A stretch of DNA of 59,700 bases from assembly GCF_000186865.1 (NCBI RefSeq), contig NW_008705611.1, positions 153,485-213,184 of the forward strand. The letters run 5' to 3'. Numbering within the stretch: position 1 is the first letter of the stretch; the number at the start of each line of letters is the position of its first letter. Below, piece by piece: positions 24,855 to 35,000 of this stretch. The notes under the pieces were generated by a model, which did no database searches, had not been told where the DNA came from, and was given only the letters and a program-made list of their open reading frames with translations. The position numbers and the translations under genes were made by a program. Origin of the DNA: Aureococcus anophagefferens. Taxonomy: Eukaryota > Sar > Pelagophyceae > Pelagomonadales > Pelagomonadaceae.

Positions 24855-27800
24855 ATGGAGCCCGGCTACACGGAGCTCCTGCCCGAGGGGGCGGGCGTCC
24901 CCGTGCGGGCCCAGCGCTTCGCGAAGAAGGCGGCGCTCGCCGTCGCCGGCGCGGGCCTGCTCCTGGGCCTCGGCGCGACGCTGCGCACGCGGGCGGCGCC
25001 CGTGGCGCCGGCGCTGCGCGCGACGGCGGCCAAGACCGGCGGCCTGACGACCATCGGCGCGGCGGACGTCGCCGTCTGCACGGACGAGACGGCGGACGAG
25101 ACGAGCACGTGCTGGGAGGACTTCGGGGGCGTCTGCATGTACGAGAAGAAGAGCTGCAACAAATACGGCGGCACGAAGAACACGAGCGGCTGCGGCAGCG
25201 GCGACTCCTGCTTCTGCTGCCAGGACATCGATTCGAGCCTCATTGGGGACGACGATGCGGTCCTCGCGTGGATCGACAGCTACATCGGCGACGACGGCAA
25301 GCGCGCGAGCCGCAGCGGCAAGCGGAAGAAGGGTTCGGAGCGGCGTCCGCTCGAGCCGACGAATCCATGACGTACGCGTCCGCGCGCAGGAAAACAGGAC
25401 GACGATTTGGGCGCCCAGTCCGACGACGATGTTGGTATCGTTGATGATATCGATGGTGGCGCTCGGCGTCCATCTCCACCCGCCGCGCGCCGCGAGCGCC
25501 GAGAGTCCGCCGCGGCTGCACCGCGAGCGCCGAGAGTCCGCCGCGGCTGCGGACTCGGGGGCCGCGGCTACGGACCGCGGGGCCTCGGCGCGACGGGTCG
25601 CGGGGGCGCGACGCGACGGACCGCGGGGGGCGCGACGCGACGGCGGCGGGGGGCTCGGCGCGAGACCGCGGGGGCGCGACGCGACGGGCCGGCCCGCGCG
25701 CGGCCTCGGCTCCCTCGCGGTTCACTGTCGCGCCTTAGGAAAACCTGCCGTCGACGACGACATCAGCCCCGACGTCTACTCCTACTCCTACGACTCCTAC
25801 GATTCCAGCATCCACCACAAGAAGACCGACGCGGGCACGACCACGAACACGTCCAGCGCGAACTCCACGACGGCCGTGCTCAACGCGACGGCCGCGGTGT
25901 CGACGGCGAACGTGACGGCCGCGGTCACGGTCACGAGCGTCAACGCGACGGTCGCGACTACCGGCGGCGGCAAGTCGCACAAGAAGTCCTCGGACAGGCA
26001 CTCCGGGTCGAAGGGGAAGCACTCGGACGACGACGACGACGACGTGAGCCTGCCCGCGTCCCACGAAAGCGGCGTACCTGACCGCGGCGCCGAAACGCAG
26101 GACGACTCGGACGACATCACTCCGCCCGGCAACCACGACGCGCTACGCGGCGTCTGTTTGAGGGCCCGCGGCACGTCTAACGCGCGAAATCCCTTCGCAG
26201 GACAACGATGCACGCACGCGGAGTCGAAGATTGAGCGCGGCGAGAGCCGAGAGCTTCGCGCGCAAGTCGACGTCCGCGGTCGCCACCGGACCGTCGGCGC
26301 TGAACCGTCGCCGCGCCCCGTCGCCCGCGCGCGCCCCGTCGCCTGCGCGCCCCGTCGCCGCGCCCCGTCGCCCGCGCGCGCGCCGTCGCCTGCGCGCCCC
26401 GTCGCGCGCCCCGTCACCGCATCGCCGCGCGCCTGTCGCCGCGCAAGCCGTGTGTTCACTGCGTGGCCCCTCGTAGGACGACGTCCGCGCTCGGCGCCGA
26501 GGATGAGCTACTTCAAGCCGGAGAACCGAGAGAGCCTCACGTGGCCCAGGGCCGTCGCCGAGCGCGGCGGCCTCGCGGCGCGCGGCGGCCTCGCGCGCTG
26601 CCGCCGCGCGGCGGCCGCGCGCAAGAGGCGGCCGCGCGCCCGCCGCCGCCATGGCCCGCCGCCCCTTCGAGAGTTCATTCACCGTCCGTTCCCTCGCAGG
26701 ACGCGCCGAACGATAAAGACGAAGACGTGACGCTTGCCGTGTTCTATTTGTGCGGCGTGCCCCCGACTGTGTTTCTTTAGGACGACGAGGGCGCCATTTC
26801 CCCCGACGACGAGGGCTACGTCGACGACATCACGGGCAAGGGACCGACCAATGCGCGGCTCGGCGTCGAGCACTATTTGAAGCTGCGAGAGCCGAGAGCT
26901 TCGCGCCGCCTGGGCGGCCGTCGCGTGCACCCCCACGAACAGCTCGTTCACTCTCCAATTCTGGATTCCCGTAGGACGACGGCGGCGACCCCGCGGGCCA
27001 CCACTCGAAGAAGCGCTCCAAGCGCACGGCGTCGAAGGTCAGCAGCTGCGCCACGCCCGTTTTCGCATGCGTTCCCTCAACTCCGCCACCGCTTTTGCTT
27101 AGGACGACGACGACCTCGGGGCCATGTCCGACGACGCGCGTGGCCGCGTGCAAATCAAATATTCAACCCGACTTCAATGTTCGCGTATGCGACCGTTTCG
27201 ACGCGGGTCCTTCGAGAGCTCGAGGAGAGCAATCGATTCGTCCAAAAATCACCCGAATCGACTACGATTTGACCGAGCTAGAGAATTTCAAAGTTTGGCT
27301 CCGACGGCCCAGCTCACTGAAGCGACTCGCTCCACACAGGACGTCGGCGTGGTCGACGACGTCGACGGAAAAGCCGCAGTTGACGACGACCTCGCCGCCT
27401 CCGAGTCGACCAAGGGCGGCCACAAGAGCCGGTCCTCGGGCCGGTCCTCGGGCCGGTCCTCGGGCGACTCCTCCATCGGAAAAGGGAAGTCCGACGACGT
27501 GAGCCTGCCCGCGTACCACTCACTTTTGGTCCTGACCGCGCCGCCGCAGGACGACGACTCGGACGATTCCGACGACATCACGCCGCCCGGCAACCACGAC
27601 GCGCTGCGCTGCGTCTGTTTTGAGGGCCCGCGGCACGTCTTACGCGCGCCCCTCCGCAGGACAACGATGCACGCACGCGGGGTCGAAGATTTAGCGCTGC
27701 GAGATCCGAGAGCTTCGCGCGTGAGTCGACGTTCGCGGTCGCCACCGGACCGTCGGCGCTGAACCGTCGCCGCGCCCCGTCGCCCGCGCGCACGCCGTCG

Positions 27801-28752
27801 CCCGCGCGCCCCGTCGCGCGCCCCGACGCCGCGTGCGCCCCGTCGCCCGCGCGCCCCGTCGCCCGCGCGCCCCGTCGCCGCGCGCCCCGTCGCCGCGCGC
27901 CCCGTCGCCCGTGCGCCTCGTCGCCCGCGCGCCTCGTCGCCCGCGCGCCCGCGCGCCTCGTCGCCGCGCGCGCCGTGTGTTCACCGTGTGGCCCCTCGCG
28001 TAGGACGACGTCCGAGCTCAGCGCCGCGGATGAGCTACTTCAAGCTACGAGAGCCGAGAGCCGAGAGCCTCCCGTGGCCCGGGGCCGTCGCCCAGCGCGG
28101 CGCCGTCGCCCAGCGCGGCGCCGCGCGCCGTGGACGTCGCGCGCGCTGTCGCGGCGGCGCGGCGGCCGTGGCCGTCGCGGTGGCGGCGGCGCGGCGGCCG
28201 TGGCCCTCGCGGTGGCCCTCGCGGTGGCCCTCGCGCGGCCCCACGAACAGCTCGTTGACTCTCTGCTCCCCGCCGCAGGACGCACCCAATGATAAAGACG
28301 AGGACGTGATGCTTGCCGTGTTCTATTTGTGCGGCGTACCCCCGACTGTGTTTCTTTAGGACGACGAGGGCGCCATTTCCCCGGACGACGAGGGCTACGT
28401 CGACGACATCACGGGCAAGGGACCGACCAATGCGCGGCTCGGCGTCGAGCGTACTACCATTTGAAGCTGCGAGAGCTGAGAGCTCCGCTCCGCGCCCATC
28501 GGCCCCCCCACCGACGCGCGCGCCCGACAGGACGACGGCGGCGACCCGGCCCACACGAAGGGCTCCACGTCCAAGGGCAAGAAGAGCTCCGACAAGAAGG
28601 CGTCGGGCAAGTCCAGCAGCAGCAGCAGCAAGAAGTCGCGCTCGGCCGCGGACGACGACTCCGACGACGCGACGACCAGCGCGGGCCCGGCGCCCAAGTC
28701 GCCGCCGAGCTCCGGCAGCGACAACGGCGACACGCACAAGTCAGGCCACTAG
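24855..28752 (+). CDS. Acidic, multi-exon secreted or surface protein with a duplicated exon cassette
   Basis: Exon 1 (24855 to about 25304) encodes a signal anchor (RFAKKAALAVAGAGLLLG) and a cysteine-rich domain with cysteines in the order CTD..CWED..GVCMY..SCNKY..GCGSGDSCFCC. The rest is a chain of short Asp/Ser/Lys-rich exons. Nearly all start with GAC after CAG or TAG and end in phase 0. Supported exons of cassette 1: 25398-25455, 25739-26043, 26101-26151, 26700-26726, 26781-26864, 26975-27037. Cassette 2: 27103-27135, 27340-27498, 27550-27612, 28278-28304, 28360-28443, 28531-28752 (TAG stop). Further tiny exons probably start near 26201, 26475, 27660 and 28004, but their ends are uncertain. 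The product would exceed 540 residues. I do not recognise a family; the acid-rich pattern would suit a calcium-binding or cell-covering matrix protein. Confidence 0.7.
25398..28593 (+). repeat. Tandem duplication of a six-or-more-exon cassette (about 1.6 kb each)
   Basis: Unit 1 spans about 25398-27037 and unit 2 about 27103-28593. Matching exons include DAPNDKDED (identical protein in both), DDEGAISPDDEGYVDDITGK (84 nt, nearly identical DNA), DDGGDPA, and the 'TPPGNHDALR' exon. The introns beside these exons are also alike, for example the one ending tttctttag. The offset between units shrinks from about 1.7 to 1.56 kb along the gene, so the introns have diverged in length. Several introns contain degenerate CGCCCCGTCGCCCGCG arrays and copies of gctgcgagagccgagagctt. 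Confidence 0.85.
27136..27339 (+). mobile_element. Introner-like intron in cassette 2 of the acidic gene
   Basis: A 204-nt intron between the DDDDLGAMSDD and DVGVVDDVDGK exons. It contains ttcaacccgacttcaatgtt and gattcgtccaaaaatcaccc, related to the dynein intron at 41760-42038. Relative to its host gene it lies in the opposite orientation to that copy. The matching position in cassette 1 is an uninterrupted exon, so this is an intron gain or loss between paralogous cassettes. Target duplication is not clear. Confidence 0.6.
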
Positions 28753-28990
28753 ACCCCTCCCCGCCTTGTTCCCCCGCGCCCCGGCGCGGTGCCCGCCCCT
28801 GCCTTAAATAACCGATCACTCCAGTCGCAAGGAGGACGTGTACATGTGCCACCAAGGCCGGCATGCCCGGGGGTACTTGGCTCGCTCCGGACGACGGCTC
28901 TATTTGAACTTTTGGCGCGCGAGGCGCCGGAGGCGCCCTGTCCAGAGGGGCTCCAGTGACTTACAGACGCCGCGACGCGGCGAGCTCAAA

Positions 28991-29509
28991 CTAGGGGGGC
29001 GCACGCCGCGGGACCCCGCGAGCAAGAGGCAGCCCGCTGAGGTCGTCCGGTCCTTCCGAATGGATGATATCTTGCTGCGGAATTTGACTCAAACCGAGAG
29101 CTCCGAGACGCGGGTACTCAGTGGGGTAGTTGACGACCGGGCGGGGCCGCGCCTCAGCACGGGACGGGCGCCAACCCACAGGACGCCAATTGTCCTCGGA
29201 GTCCGAGGCGGACGCGGAATCCTCGATCTGCGCCCGCGGTTCCGGAGCCGGCACGCCAAGAATCAGAGCGACCACGTCGCACCCCGCGTCGGCACCATCT
29301 TTCGCGAGCGCGTCCACTTGCAGCTTGAGTTCCACGGCCCGGAGCAAGCGCTTGATCTCGGGCGAAGACGAGAGCGCGTCGGCGCGATCGAGGTGATCCT
29401 TCATCTCAGAAAGAGCGCCGGTCAGATCTCCAGTAGCGATGGCCTTCGCGGTTCCCAGGTGCCACTCCGCCGCGGCTGAGTCGCCGACCGTACCAGCATC
29501 AATCGCCAT
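28991..29509 (-). CDS. Hypothetical protein
   Basis: A 172-residue frame from the ATG at 29509. I do not recognise it. The first 70 residues are helical (EWHLGTAKAIATGDLTGALS, then a leucine-rich SPEIKRLLRAVELKL) and codon use is coding-like, though with a looser third-position bias than most genes here. The frame stays open for another 25 codons upstream without an ATG, so an upstream exon is possible. The C-terminal half is arginine/proline-rich. It faces the acidic gene tail to tail. Confidence 0.5.
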   Translation of the reverse strand: MAIDAGTVGDSAAAEWHLGTAKAIATGDLTGALSEMKDHLDRADALSSSPEIKRLLRAVELKLQVDALAKDGADAGCDVVALILGVPAPEPRAQIEDSASASDSEDNWRPVGWRPSRAEARPRPVVNYPTEYPRLGALGLSQIPQQDIIHSEGPDDLSGLPLARGVPRRAPP

Positions 29510-29770
29510 GCGGATGATCGACCGCGTCTGCGGGACATCGACGAGGCGCGTTCCGATGGGCGCGCGCGTCAGCGGCGAAATGGCTCATCGACATGGTCAA
29601 AGTCCGACGCCGGCACGGGCAAACCGGGAAGATATCGGCAGACTTTGGCACGCGCGCGCGCCGTGCGTCGTGTGACTGGATACCGACCAAATTTTCTCGC
29701 CACTGCGGCCCTGGCGAGCCTCGGGCGGCTTGCGCCGGGTCACAAAGCCTCGAGCGGGACGCGCGCGATA

Positions 29771-29807
29771 TACTAGCTCGGCCGCGACATTGCGTTCGTG
29801 CACAGCG
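29771..29807 (+). promoter_or_regulatory. Promoter block, copy A
   Basis: The 37 bp directly before the ATG at 29808 (tactagctcggccgcgacat through gtgcacagcg) match a block at 30842-30880 upstream of the next gene, about 32 of 39 positions without gaps. The ATG begins exactly where the second copy has AGG. This points to a duplicated core promoter or 5' leader. Confidence 0.5.
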
Positions 29808-30260
29808 ATGCCTGAGGGCGAGATCTCGCAACGCACGGCGACCGCCGCGCCGTCGGAGACGGCCACGCCGCGCGAGGACTACCCCGGCTTCGGCGACCTC
29901 GACCTGTCCGCGGCGAACCGGGCGCCGGCCGCGGCGCCGTCGGGGATGGACGACAGGGTGACTTCGCTTCGGATGCTCGAGGCCGCCCTCGCGGCGGCCC
30001 AGGGCGAGCGCGACGGGCTCCTCGAGGACGTCGCGGCGGCCCAGGGCGAGCGCGACGCCGCGCTCGCGGACCGCGACGCCGCGATCCAGGCCCGCGACGC
30101 CGCGCTCGCGGACCGCGACGGCGAGATCCAGGCCCGCGACGCCGCGCTCGCGGAGATCCAGGACCTCCGGGGCCACCTCGACGACGCGAACGAGGACCGC
30201 GACTTCTTCGAGCGCAAGTACGACAAGTACAAGGCGGAGGTCTTCCGCACGCAGTCGTGA
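29808..30260 (+). CDS. Small coiled-coil protein with Arg/Asp/Ala heptad-like repeats
   Basis: A 150-residue protein from the ATG at 29808. After a disordered leader it contains a run of similar 7- and 14-residue units (AAQGERDGL, AAQGERDAALADRDAAIQ, ARDAALADRDGEIQARDAAL) that would form a long charged helix. At the DNA level the run is a degenerate minisatellite around 29990-30150. The C-terminus (HLDDANEDRDFFERKYDKYK) continues the helix. Its role is unknown. Confidence 0.65.
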   Translation: MPEGEISQRTATAAPSETATPREDYPGFGDLDLSAANRAPAAAPSGMDDRVTSLRMLEAALAAAQGERDGLLEDVAAAQGERDAALADRDAAIQARDAALADRDGEIQARDAALAEIQDLRGHLDDANEDRDFFERKYDKYKAEVFRTQS

Positions 30261-30908
30261 GCGAACGACGAGCCCATCGCGCGGTCGAGTCTTGGAGATT
30301 CGCCCGCGTCGCCCCCATCATGAGCCCATCCCTTCGGAAGTCTTCGCACGCGCGTGTCGCGCGTCGCCGCTCGCCCGCGGCGGCGCGCGCGTCGCGAGCG
30401 TCGAGGCAACCGGAAATTCCGTGCCGCCGAGCTGCAGGCGCCGCTCCTCGCGAGCGACGCCGAAACTTTTTCCCCCGACCGTCCCCAGACGCTGCTTTCC
30501 CGCCTTTTTTGCATCCGCGGCTTCTCGCTGCCTCTTTTACCCAACCTCTCCGATCCTACCTCTCCTAAACCTGTTCCTGCCGCCCTAGTGCGCCGAGCCC
30601 GGCGTTGCTAACTACCGAAACACCACGCTACTCTGACACTGGCAAGAAAATACCGTGCCCCTCCCTCCTGCGAAGAGACCCTCAGAGGTCCTCAGGCTGT
30701 GGGGGCTGGTGAGGCGGGCCCGCTTCTGCCACTTGGCGTGCTGGCGAGCCGGGTCGCAACGAGTCGACCGCGGCGCCCATACCGCGGCGCGGCGCCAAAA
30801 CTTTTTGCCGCGCCTGCCCGTGTGCACTGTGCTCCGCGATAAACTAGGTCGGCGACGACACTGCGTCTGTGCACAGCGAGGCGGGCGACAACATACGAGT
30901 CACGACGC
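30261..30908. other. Intergenic region with duplicated promoter block, copy B
   Basis: A 648-bp gap between two plus-strand genes with no supported gene. The middle (30460-30600) is rich in C and T. At 30842-30880 lies the second copy of the block seen before the upstream gene (aactaggtcggcgacgacac through gtgcacagcg). A shared ctggcgagcc motif lies further upstream of both copies (about 29711 and 30740). Confidence 0.5.
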
Positions 30909-31973
30909 ATGGCGACCTCCACGCCGCCCGAGACGCTTCAGATGGGCGGCGACGCCTCTTCGCCTCAACGGAGTGCCCCGTCGACGCCGGACGCGGCGCT
31001 GGCCGTACTACGTCGGCCGGAGCTCTTCATTCCATTCCTGAGCACGAGCTCGCTCGGCGCCTTGAGCGCGTGTGCCGCGCAAGTCCGCGGCGCGTTGCGA
31101 GACGGCGGCGCGTGGCGGATGCTCGCGAAGTCGCGAGGCCTAGCTCTTGGGAGCCCTGCGCGCGCGCTGGAGCTCGATGCGATCGCGCAGATAAAGGCTC
31201 AGCAGAGCGGCAAACACTGGCTCGCGACTCACTTTACGAGTAATCCTCGTCTCGTGCCCGCGTCGACTTTGAGCGGGCAAATTGAAACTTTCGCTCAGCT
31301 GGACTCTGGGTTTACGTTTTTTATCCGCGTTGTGTACAACGGGCTCGTGCTTTGGGAGGGCGACGTCAATCGAACTATTTCCGCAAATATCAATCTTGAT
31401 CTCTCTCGCTTCTGGTCCGACGTGTCGAAATCGTGGTACGCGATGCGGGATTTTCTCTCAGTCCTGGGTGCGCCACCGACGGATCCGGATCCGGAGCATC
31501 GAGAGCATTACACCGTGCTCCGTCAGCTCGAATTTATCATTGTGACTGTGCGAGAGCTTGACCAAGCTAAATTTTGCTTGGGCCGTTTCGCGTTTAATGA
31601 GGACATTGGATCTGAAGGGGAGCCGGAGGGTTACTACTTGTTTCACCCAGCTGGTAGACACACACACCTGCAATCGTGCTGCGAGGAGAAATATTATACG
31701 CAGTTTAATTTACTTCTCGTGACGATGCATGATCCGGATGCAGGCCGCGTTGTTAGGCTGAAAATCTGTATTGATATACATTCCAGACATAACACTGACG
31801 TCGTTCCCGCTTTTGACATTATTCATGTGACGAATGTCTTCAACGAGCTTGCGGATAGAATCCACTACGCGCTGGGCCTCGATTATCAAGAGTACGCGCG
31901 CACTGGCACTGTGGTGTCGCATCCGCTCCCGGCCGGCCTCGTTCGCGTGTGGACAGAGCAAGCCTGGTTCTAA
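30909..31973 (+). CDS. Hypothetical protein with an F-box-like N-terminus
   Basis: A 354-residue protein from the ATG at 30909. Residues of about 35-75 (ELFIPFLSTSSLGALSACAA, then WRMLAKSRG) resemble an F-box-like helix cluster. The remaining 280 residues are a globular region with many aromatic residues (FTFFIRVVYNGLVLWEGDVN, FLSVLGAPPTDPDPEHREHY, LKICIDIHSRHNTDVVPAFD) that I cannot place. An F-box protein would link substrates to an SCF ubiquitin ligase, but this is weak. Its third-position GC is clearly lower than that of the dynein gene next door, so base composition changes sharply here. The two genes converge with a 106-bp gap. Confidence 0.7.
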   Translation: MATSTPPETLQMGGDASSPQRSAPSTPDAALAVLRRPELFIPFLSTSSLGALSACAAQVRGALRDGGAWRMLAKSRGLALGSPARALELDAIAQIKAQQSGKHWLATHFTSNPRLVPASTLSGQIETFAQLDSGFTFFIRVVYNGLVLWEGDVNRTISANINLDLSRFWSDVSKSWYAMRDFLSVLGAPPTDPDPEHREHYTVLRQLEFIIVTVRELDQAKFCLGRFAFNEDIGSEGEPEGYYLFHPAGRHTHLQSCCEEKYYTQFNLLLVTMHDPDAGRVVRLKICIDIHSRHNTDVVPAFDIIHVTNVFNELADRIHYALGLDYQEYARTGTVVSHPLPAGLVRVWTEQAWF

Positions 31974-32079
31974 ATAAAAATAGCTAGCCTCCGCTATCTC
32001 ATTCTATGCCCGCAAAACCCACACCCCACTTTAGAAACACTGCTCGGCCGCGACCATCCTTAGTTCTTCCCGGCGGGCC

Positions 32080-35000
32080 TCACGCGTCCGTGTTCAGGCT
32101 CAGACTCACGCCCTGCAGCACCCAGTGGGACGTGTGCTGCTCCGAGTCGAGGTTCGCCTCGAAGACGAGTCCGACGCCCATGGCGTTGCGCCGGTCCTGG
32201 GTCACATAAACCGGCGTGATGAAGACGCCGTGGGTCTTGACCTTGGACGCCTCGATGGGGATGACCTGGAGGATGGGCAGCTCGACGACCAGGACCTTGG
32301 GGTCCTGGCGCTTGAGGCAGGAGTGCTCGTGGTCCCAGGCCGCGCCCTCCAAATAGAGCCCGCGCACGTAGGTGCCGCTGTCGAGCGCGCCGGGGACTTC
32401 TTTCACGTCGACGAAAGACGTCACCTTCGTCGACATCGTCGACTTGTCCAGGGGCCAGTTGAGCATGCGGCACGTCGTCTGCACGAGGGCCGTGAGGTAG
32501 GACTCGGGGATGCCCAGCCCGCTGAGCCAGATGACGGCGGGCTCGCCGACCTTGATCCACTTGTCGTACTGCGCGTAGCGCTCGATGAAGTGGACCATCC
32601 AGGAGCCCAGGGGCTTCTGCGTGTTGGGCATGAGCTTCTTCCAGCCGTCGGGGATGAAGCCGTTGAAGAGCGAGACGCCCAGACTATCGAGCTCGTCGGA
32701 CATGCCGATCTCGCCCTTGAACGCGCGCTGCAGATCGCTGAGCGTCACGGCCATCTTGATGACGAGCAGATTCCAGCGCTCGAGCTCCTGCAACAGCACG
32801 ACCTGGCAGGGCGTCGGCGTCTGCGTGCCGTTGCGCTCGTAGAGCGTCGACCGCACGATCATCGTGTCGTAGGAGCCGATGTCGAGGCTCTCGAGCGGCA
32901 CCTTGGACTGGATGTCCTTGGCCGCGTTGGAGATGATCTCGTCTCTACTCAAACCGCCACCCGCCGACGCGCTGCGGGGCTGGAGGCTGATGAGGTCGCG
33001 CCACATGCTCTTCGTCGCGTTGCTGTAGAAGCCGATCTCCGCGTTCGGATGTAACCCGAAGACGGCCGGGCTGTTCGTCAGCGGCAGCCGCTCGATGTGC
33101 TCCGTGTAGTTCTCCAGCGGCCCCGTCTCCGGCAAATCAAAATCATAGCCGGCCTGGCTGAAGAAGAACTTCTGGCACTCGTCGAACAGAAAGTCGCCCA
33201 TGTACTCCGTGAGGTACGTGGAGAGCACGCGCCGGTCCATGTTGTCCGACACGCGGCCGCCGTACATCGCGTCGCCGATCAAGTACTTGAGCGAGCCCCA
33301 GGGCAGGAACTCGTCCTCGTCCTCGAAGGCCTTCTTCAGGTACAGCGACAGGAGCTTCCGCGAGATCTGGAAGTCGGACTCGTTGAAGTCGTAGTTGACG
33401 TTCCAGCCGATCTTGCCGTACTTGCGCCGCTCCTGGACGACGGCGTGGAGCCAGGCTAAAACGAAGAGGCAGGGCCGGAAGGCCGGGTGGGGGCACTCGT
33501 CGAGCACGGTCTGGTCGATCTTGCTGAACGTCGCGCGCATGTTGAGCTTGAGGCCGTCCGGCGGCTCCGTGACGACCTTGAGCGACCGCTGCAGGATGCC
33601 GAGGGGGAACTTGTTCGACGGCTCCGTCGTGAGCCAGAGTCGAAAGTCCTTGTGCGGCGCCTTCATGAGCTCGAGGCGCTTCTCCAGCTTCTTCAGCCAG
33701 GACACGAGCAGGTGGCAGTTCTGCAACAGCACCCAGTGGCCCTTCGCCGTGCCCTGGTCGATGAGCTCCTCGGCCTTGGGCCCCTGGCCCTGGCCCAACG
33801 CGATGAAGCGGAACTTGGACGTGAAGCCCTTCTCGTCGCAGAGGAGCTGGATGTCGGACTGCGGGTCCGCGCCCGGCGAGAGGATGAAGACCATGGGGCT
33901 CCGCTCGTTCGACTGCGCGAAGATGCGGCCGTAGTCGAGCACGGGCGGCTGGACGTACTTCTCGCCGATGGACGCGATGACGTAGAGCTTGACGGCGTTG
34001 TAGACGCGGTCCGCGCGGAAGACGCGCATGACGCAGAGCTTCTGCAGCGGCGTCAGGCCGTCGGAGTGGCCGTCGGGGAAGTCGACGGACTCGGGCGCCT
34101 CCAGATCGTACCAGGCCTTCCACGTGTCCGTGTGGGCCTCGAAGTCGCGCCGCAACGCGTCGAAGTGGTCGCCCATGGCGCAGAGGGCCAGCAGATCCTT
34201 CCAGGACGCCGCGCCGAGCCACGGCACGGGCGACGGCCGCTTCGGCGCGTCCAACCCCGTGTCGCCCTTGAGGAACGCGTCGAGCTCGGGCCGCACCAGG
34301 TTCCCGTCGCCGTCCTGGACCTGGCAGGTCATCTGGAAGGCGAACATGAGCTTGTGGCGCTCGAAGATGCCCGTGCACGTGTAGTCGTAGATCTCGCGCA
34401 TGACCGACTCCATCATGTTCTTCAGCCGCGAGTCCAGCACGACGTCGCGCTTCGCGTTGTCCAGCGCGCCGTTGAAGACGCCCAGGAAGGAGTCGAGCGA
34501 CGTCTCGTACATGGCGTTGATCGTCGACAGCGACGCCATGACGAAGTAGAGGATGGACCCGCGCTTCGCGACGGGCGTGTAGCCGCTCCGCGCCTTGGAG
34601 ATCTCGTCCTTCGTGAACTTGGACTGTTCCAGCTTGCCCTTGATCTCCTCGGCTTTCGTTTTTGTCTCGTCGAGCGTGGCGATGAGGTCCTCGTTGTCTA
34701 GGATGTTGCCCGACGACGACGAGAGCTCGCGGAGGAGCGTGTCCTCCAATTGGACGATCATCAAAGCGCTCTCGGACATCTGGGACACGAGCTCCGCGTA
34801 CTGCGACTCGAGGTCCGGCCGCTCGTGGGCGACGACGACGTTGAGGAGCTGGTTCGCGAGGCCGTCGCCCGTGACGGAGTAGTTGATGATCATCGTCTTC
34901 GACATGACCTCGGGGCTGTAGTGCGGGTTGCCGAGCTTGGTCGTGAAGAAGAGGCGGAAGCCCTCGTCCCACTGGACTTTCTTGTCGCCGAGCTGGATGA

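Noticed and set aside
26290..27980. CGCCCCGTCGCCCGCG arrays at 26290-26450 and 27770-27980 as a possible CRISPR array
   Set aside because: The units are short and degenerate without constant-length spacers, and they lie between splice sites of a eukaryotic gene. They are intronic minisatellites.
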